The notes under the pieces: generated by a model
Told to the model about the DNA's origin: nothing
The model's database searches: none
Seen by the model: the letters and a program-made list of their open reading frames with translations, nothing else
Assembly: GCA_050180745.1 (NCBI GenBank)
Contig: JBFXDW010000074.1
Span: 1-8,219 of the forward strand
DNA: 8,219 bases
Direction of reading: 5' to 3'
DNA from: JBFXDW01 sp050180745
GTDB lineage: Bacteria; Pseudomonadota; Alphaproteobacteria; UBA9219
Translations under genes and position numbers: made by a program
In this document: positions 4,717 to 8,219 of the stretch, one piece after another
How positions within the stretch are numbered: the stretch's first letter is position 1
Layout: every line of letters starts with the position of its first letter

Positions 4717-5116
4717 GTTTAGATTCCTATCATGCCTGTTTTTGCTCTTATTCATGGGGGGCTGTCAAACGATGGAGCCCAGAGACGAGTATGTCCTGCC
4801 TCAGCGGTCTGGGGGGCGCATGTGTTTGCTTGAGTGCCGGAAAGTCGTTGCCCGTTGTCTGGGTGGCTGTGAGCTGGATCGCCGCGCCTGTTTCGTGGGC
4901 ATGCAGAATCAGGCCATGAGTGATTATGATGACTATACCCGTCAGCAGTTTCGAGAGCGTAAGCCTATAGAGCTCAGGGCCAGTGAGTTTGAGCGCCCTG
5001 AAAAATGTGTTGTTTCTTCTTGTAAAGGGAGCTGTATATCCATCTATAACCAGTGTTTTGAGAAATGCGGGGGCAAGATCATCGGCAACCCTGTTCCTGT
5101 CTTTTCGGCTTTTTAA
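4715..5116 (+). CDS. Cysteine-rich putative lipoprotein with duplicated CX3C-X6-CX3C motif
   Basis: I do not recognise this 133-residue protein. It starts with a short basic then hydrophobic segment ending FLLLFMGGC, a relaxed lipobox with Cys17 as the lipidated residue. Gln at +2 would send it to the outer membrane in the usual sorting scheme. The mature part has ten further cysteines in two groups of five: C37, C41, C48, C52, C59 and C98, C103, C107, C114, C118. Both contain the exact spacing CX3C-X6-CX3C (37-52 and 103-118). They are separated by a polar, Tyr/Arg-rich linker (about 60-97). No heme CXXCH or ferredoxin pattern is present, so disulfides in the periplasm are more likely than a cofactor. 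The ATG at 4715 is chosen because it directly opens the signal peptide; there is no Shine-Dalgarno site. It is the first gene of the string, 15 bases before pyruvate kinase. Confidence 0.78.
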   Translation: MFRFLSCLFLLLFMGGCQTMEPRDEYVLPQRSGGRMCLLECRKVVARCLGGCELDRRACFVGMQNQAMSDYDDYTRQQFRERKPIELRASEFERPEKCVVSSCKGSCISIYNQCFEKCGGKIIGNPVPVFSAF

Positions 5117-5117
5117 T

Positions 5118-5124
5118 GAGGGGG
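5118..5124 (+). promoter_or_regulatory. Ribosome binding site for pyruvate kinase
   Basis: GAGGGGG sits seven bases before the ATG at 5132 and directly after the lipoprotein stop (5114-5116). This supports translation of pyk from a shared transcript and fixes its start at METCCG rather than the later Met7. Confidence 0.6.
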
Positions 5125-5131
5125 ATGACCT

Positions 5132-6592
5132 ATGGAAACCTGTTGTGGCATGCGCCAAACTAAAATCGTTGCGACGCTGGGGCCTTCTTCCTCGAATTAT
5201 GAGCAGATACGTGCGCTTTTTGAGGCTGGTGTGGATGTGTTTCGCCTTAATTTCTCGCATGGGGTTGCCTCTGAGCATGAAAAACGCGTGAAGATCATCC
5301 GTCAGATCGAGGAAGAGATGGCGCGTCCCATAGGCATCTTAGCCGATTTACAGGGGCCTAAACTGCGTCTTGGTGTTTTTGAGCATGGGGCTATTTCCTT
5401 AAAGCGAGGACAGAAGTTTCGCTTGGATCTTCTTGATGTTGCTGGGGATGAGGCGCGTGCTCCATTGCCTCACCCTGAGATTTTTGCGGCGCTTTCTGTG
5501 GGTGCGCGGCTTCTATTGGATGATGGAAAAGTGCGCTTGCGGGTACTGGAGTGCGGAAGCGATTTTGCGCTGACCGAAGTTGAGGTGGGGGATAAACTCT
5601 CTGACCGTAAGGGGGTGAATGTCCCTGATGCGATGCTGAATTTGTCGCCTTTGACCCCTAAAGATCGCGAAGATATGGAAACGGCGCTTGCAATCGGAGC
5701 GGACTGGATAGCCCTTTCCTTTGTGCAGCGGCCTGAGGATGTTGTGGAGGCTAAGCAGCTTGTGGGGTCTCGTGCAGCGGTTTTGGCGAAGCTTGAGAAA
5801 CCTTCTGCAATCAATGAGTTAAAAGAGATTCTTGAGGTAGCAGATGGAGTTATGGTGGCACGCGGCGATTTGGGGGTTGAGATGCCTCCCGAGGATGTCC
5901 CACGCTTACAAAAGAAAATTATCCGTCGCGCACGTTGGGCGGGGAAGCCCGTGATCGTGGCAACGCAAATGCTGGAATCTATGATCTCGGCACCCACCCC
6001 GACTCGTGCTGAAGCTTCGGACGTGGCTACAGCTGTTTATGACAGGGCAGATGCGGTGATGCTCTCGGCTGAAACAGCGAGTGGCGATTATCCTGTTGAG
6101 GCGGTCAGAATGATGGATCGTATCATTCGTCATACGCAAAAAGATTTATTCGATCATCCTATGCATGAAGAAGATCGAGCTCATCCGATGCACACTCAGT
6201 CCGATGCGATTACTATCGCGGCGCGGCAGATCGTGGAGACAATGAAGGCGTCGGCAATCATAACCTATACGACGACTGGGAACACGACGTTGCGGGCTGC
6301 GCGTGAGCGGCCTGAAACGCCTGTTCTGGGATTGACTCCGGACCAAAAAACGGCACGGCGGTTGGTGCTGTCTTACGGCGTTTATGCGGCGTTGACAGAG
6401 GATGCGCAAAGCTTTGCGGAGATGGTGCAAAATGCAGTCATCGTTGCGCGGCGTAGCGGTTTGGTACAGGTGGGGGACAATGTTGTTATCACGGCGGGGG
6501 TTCCTTTTGGCAAGGCGGGGAGCACAAACATTTTGCGCATTGCCAACATTACGGATGATGTTATTATCAAAACAGAGAAATTTCATGTGTAG
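5132..6592 (+). CDS. pyk: Pyruvate kinase
   Basis: This 486-residue enzyme catalyses the last step of glycolysis, phosphoenolpyruvate plus ADP to pyruvate plus ATP, in the cytoplasm. The TIM-barrel A domain shows TKIVATLGPSS (10-20), FRLNFSHG (37-44; Arg38, Asn40, Ser42), ADLQGPKLRLG (71-81), the catalytic lysine in LAKLEKP (Lys220) with metal-binding Glu222 and Asp246 in ARGDLG, and VATQMLESM (276-284). The B domain lies at about 75-165. The last 130 residues form the C-terminal domain. Lys77, with Leu73, Gln74 and Leu80 around it, is the pattern of the K+-independent branch; K+-requiring enzymes carry Glu there. A histidine-rich HPMH repeat (342-345, 351-354) sits at the start of the C domain and is not a general feature I know. 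The gene lies 15 bases after the lipoprotein and nine bases before the solute-binding protein. Confidence 0.96.
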   Translation: METCCGMRQTKIVATLGPSSSNYEQIRALFEAGVDVFRLNFSHGVASEHEKRVKIIRQIEEEMARPIGILADLQGPKLRLGVFEHGAISLKRGQKFRLDLLDVAGDEARAPLPHPEIFAALSVGARLLLDDGKVRLRVLECGSDFALTEVEVGDKLSDRKGVNVPDAMLNLSPLTPKDREDMETALAIGADWIALSFVQRPEDVVEAKQLVGSRAAVLAKLEKPSAINELKEILEVADGVMVARGDLGVEMPPEDVPRLQKKIIRRARWAGKPVIVATQMLESMISAPTPTRAEASDVATAVYDRADAVMLSAETASGDYPVEAVRMMDRIIRHTQKDLFDHPMHEEDRAHPMHTQSDAITIAARQIVETMKASAIITYTTTGNTTLRAARERPETPVLGLTPDQKTARRLVLSYGVYAALTEDAQSFAEMVQNAVIVARRSGLVQVGDNVVITAGVPFGKAGSTNILRIANITDDVIIKTEKFHV

Positions 6593-6601
6593 GAGAATTT
6601 C

Positions 6602-7459
6602 ATGAAACCCTTACAATTCTTATCTGTGTTGTTGTTAAGTGCGGCTGTTGCGTTTGGGACAGTGCATTTTTCCGGTGCGCCACAGACGGCTTCGGCGCCC
6701 CAAAAAGAAACGCGCTGGGAGCAGATTAAAAAACGGGGCACGCTCCGGTGCGGATATATGGTTTGGCCTCCTTTTCATATGAAAGATCCCAACACGGGCG
6801 AGATGACAGGCATTATGCCGGACATTATGGAGGCTATCGCCTCTCAGCTTGGTTTGAAGCTGGAATGGACGGAAGAGGTTGATTACGCGCACATGTTCTC
6901 TGGGTATAATCGTTATGATCTGGCATGTACGCCAGTAACCTCGAATGGGAGTCGTGTACGCGAGACTGATTTTTCCCGTGATTTTGGTTATACGGGGCTT
7001 TATGGATTTGTGCGGGCTGATGATTCTCGTTTTGATAATGATATTACGCGCCTCAACGATCCATCGGTTCGCGTTTCTTTGATTGATGGGGAATATTCAA
7101 ACATTATTGTGGCAGAAGATTTTCCTAAAGCTCAACCTGTGGCCATTACTCAAATGGGAAATGGTTCTCAGATGATCTTGCAAGTTGCAACGAAAAAAGC
7201 TGATTTTGCCATTACGGATCCGTTCTCTGGCCAAGGGTTTATGGAAAATAATCCTGATAGCATCAAGCTTGTTTCTAAGAAACCTATTCGGGTTCTGGAT
7301 CTTTCTTTACCTATACCCCATGATGAACCAGCTTTTAAAGCTGCCGTGGATGTAACGATAAGCAACTTGAGTCGTATCGGTGCGTTGGATCGAATCTATC
7401 GGCGGTATGAGAGGGGAATTGCAAAAGTAATTCGTGTTGCCAAGCCCTATCAGGAGTAA
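6602..7459 (+). CDS. Amino-acid ABC transporter solute-binding protein (SBP family 3)
   Basis: The 285-residue product has an N-terminal hydrophobic segment (about 5-24) followed by an Ala/Ser-rich stretch, fitting Sec export to the periplasm; it may stay anchored, since no clean cleavage site stands out. The start has AGGAG seven bases upstream. The two-lobe family 3 pattern is visible: GTLRCGYMVWPPFHMKD (46-62) at the first strand, GEMTGIMPDIMEAIASQLG (66-84), an Arg at 118 before TDFSRDFGY (122-130), which normally grips the ligand carboxylate, and ADFAITDP (200-207), whose Asp206 usually binds the amino group. These fit a polar amino acid ligand, but which one cannot be read. The permease follows after nine bases and an ATPase after that, making a complete importer. 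Confidence 0.88.
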   Translation: MKPLQFLSVLLLSAAVAFGTVHFSGAPQTASAPQKETRWEQIKKRGTLRCGYMVWPPFHMKDPNTGEMTGIMPDIMEAIASQLGLKLEWTEEVDYAHMFSGYNRYDLACTPVTSNGSRVRETDFSRDFGYTGLYGFVRADDSRFDNDITRLNDPSVRVSLIDGEYSNIIVAEDFPKAQPVAITQMGNGSQMILQVATKKADFAITDPFSGQGFMENNPDSIKLVSKKPIRVLDLSLPIPHDEPAFKAAVDVTISNLSRIGALDRIYRRYERGIAKVIRVAKPYQE

Positions 7460-7468
7460 CAAAGAAAT

Positions 7469-8137
7469 ATGGACGTCATAGATATCTTAGTGCGCTATTA
7501 TCCGGCGTTTTGGGATGGGTTGCGCGTGACGCTTGAGCTTTGTATGATTGTCTGGATCGTCGGGCTTGTGGGCGGAATCCTTCTGGGGACGTTGGGGGGA
7601 CATCACCCGCATAGCTGGGGGCGTTTTGTGCGGGGTGCGTCTTTTTCTTTCTCGGCTATGCCAGCGCTTGTGGTGTTGTTCTGGTTGCACTATCCGGCGC
7701 AAGCGGCGCTTGATGTTGTGATTGATCCTTTTTTTACGGCGGCGCTGACGATGAGCCTCATCAATTTGCTCGGCGTTGCTGAAGCGGTACGTCAAGCCGT
7801 TTGTGATTTTCCTCAGCAATATATCATTGCAGGGCAGGTGTGCGGTATGAAGCAACGTGATATTGTGCGTTATATCCAGTTCCCTATTTTATTCCGTCAG
7901 CTTATTCCGGGGCTCATGGTGCTTCAGGTTGGCATGCTGCATGCCAGCTTGTTTGCCTCGCTGATTTCGGTGGAAGAACTGTTCCGTGTGGCGCAGCGTA
8001 TTAATTCTATGATCTATAAGCCGATTGAGATTTATACGGCCCTAGCGTTCTTCTTCCTGATCGTTTGTTTGCCGATTTACCTTTTTGCAGATTTTCTAAA
8101 GCGGCGTTATACGCGTGACTTTTCAGAACGGGGATAG
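7469..8137 (+). CDS. Amino-acid ABC transporter permease (HisMQ/GlnP-like)
   Basis: This 222-residue inner-membrane protein has about five membrane segments (roughly 20-42, 56-74, 85-105, 145-165, 186-207). FVRGASFSFSAMPALVVLFWL (53-73) corresponds to the family's conserved RGTPLLVQ region. The cytoplasmic coupling loop that contacts the ATPase is QQYIIAGQVCGMKQRDIVRY (116-135) followed by FP. It keeps the central Gly but has IIA for the usual EAA and FPILF for LPQA, so it is a divergent member. SVEELFRVAQRIN (167-179) matches the post-loop SVxEL segment. Only one permease is seen so far; it would act as a homodimer, or a second permease lies beyond the window. The ATG at 7469 follows the upstream stop by nine bases, with GGAG overlapping that stop. 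Confidence 0.85.
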   Translation: MDVIDILVRYYPAFWDGLRVTLELCMIVWIVGLVGGILLGTLGGHHPHSWGRFVRGASFSFSAMPALVVLFWLHYPAQAALDVVIDPFFTAALTMSLINLLGVAEAVRQAVCDFPQQYIIAGQVCGMKQRDIVRYIQFPILFRQLIPGLMVLQVGMLHASLFASLISVEELFRVAQRINSMIYKPIEIYTALAFFFLIVCLPIYLFADFLKRRYTRDFSERG

Positions 8138-8142
8138 GTTCT

Positions 8143-8219
8143 ATGTTGCAAGCAAAAAACATTTCTTTCTCGTATGGAAAGAAGAATATTTTCAATGATA
8201 TTTCTCTTTCTATCACGCC
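8143..8219 (+). CDS. ABC transporter ATP-binding protein (N-terminal part only)
   Basis: The first 25 codons of a gene that runs off the right edge. It begins five bases after the permease stop. The residues MLQAKNISFSYGKKNIFNDIS follow the standard opening of ABC ATPases: first strand, then the A-loop aromatic (Tyr11 in FSYG) that stacks on the adenine, then a second strand. The Walker A motif would come at about residue 35, outside the window. Position after a binding protein and permease makes it the energising subunit of this importer. Confidence 0.85.
   Translation, partial: MLQAKNISFSYGKKNIFNDISLSIT

Noticed and set aside
5006..5072. Cysteine motifs of the lipoprotein as a heme or iron-sulfur site
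   Set aside because: There is no CXXCH and no CXXCXXC spacing; CX3C on an exported protein fits disulfides better.
4748..5278. 176-residue minus-strand open frame across the lipoprotein and the start of pyruvate kinase
   Set aside because: It spans a strong plus-strand ribosome site and conserved pyruvate kinase coding sequence; composition is typical of a shadow frame.

Overview
The window looks like chromosomal DNA of an alphaproteobacterium of moderate GC content. The main reason is that it carries two proteins largely confined to that class: GapR (the DUF2312 chromatin protein) and PopZ (the DUF2497 polar organizer). I cannot place it below class level. No insertion sequence, phage gene, CRISPR array or integrase is visible, so this is core genome rather than an accessory island. 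The most unusual item is a small lipoprotein with a duplicated cysteine pattern.

Layout, left to right. Bases 3-89 are the last 28 codons of an unidentified plus-strand gene. A minus-strand gene for a 127-residue conserved small protein (109-492) ends in an intrinsic terminator that overlaps the upstream gene's stop codon. A divergent intergenic region with an 8-bp inverted repeat leads into gapR (649-906, +). gapR converges with rsmB (903-2204, -), an rRNA cytosine-5 methyltransferase gene. Their stop codons overlap inside a perfect hairpin. Divergent from rsmB is a TviB/WbpO-type nucleotide-sugar dehydrogenase gene (2288-3592, +). A structured A/T-rich intergenic region follows, then popZ (3726-4286, +). 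A non-coding stretch with paired hairpins separates popZ from a tRNA-Thr(UGU) gene on the minus strand (4526-4600).

The right half is one tight plus-strand gene string: a cysteine-rich lipoprotein (4715-5116), pyruvate kinase (5132-6592), a periplasmic solute-binding protein (6602-7459), an ABC permease (7469-8137) and the start of an ABC ATPase (8143 to the window edge). Gaps are 15, 9, 9 and 5 bases, so co-transcription is likely. The last three genes make a complete polar amino-acid type importer.

The left and middle parts mix chromosome organisation (GapR, PopZ), translation (RsmB, tRNA-Thr) and one envelope-polysaccharide enzyme. The right part couples a glycolytic enzyme with solute uptake and an unrecognised envelope lipoprotein.
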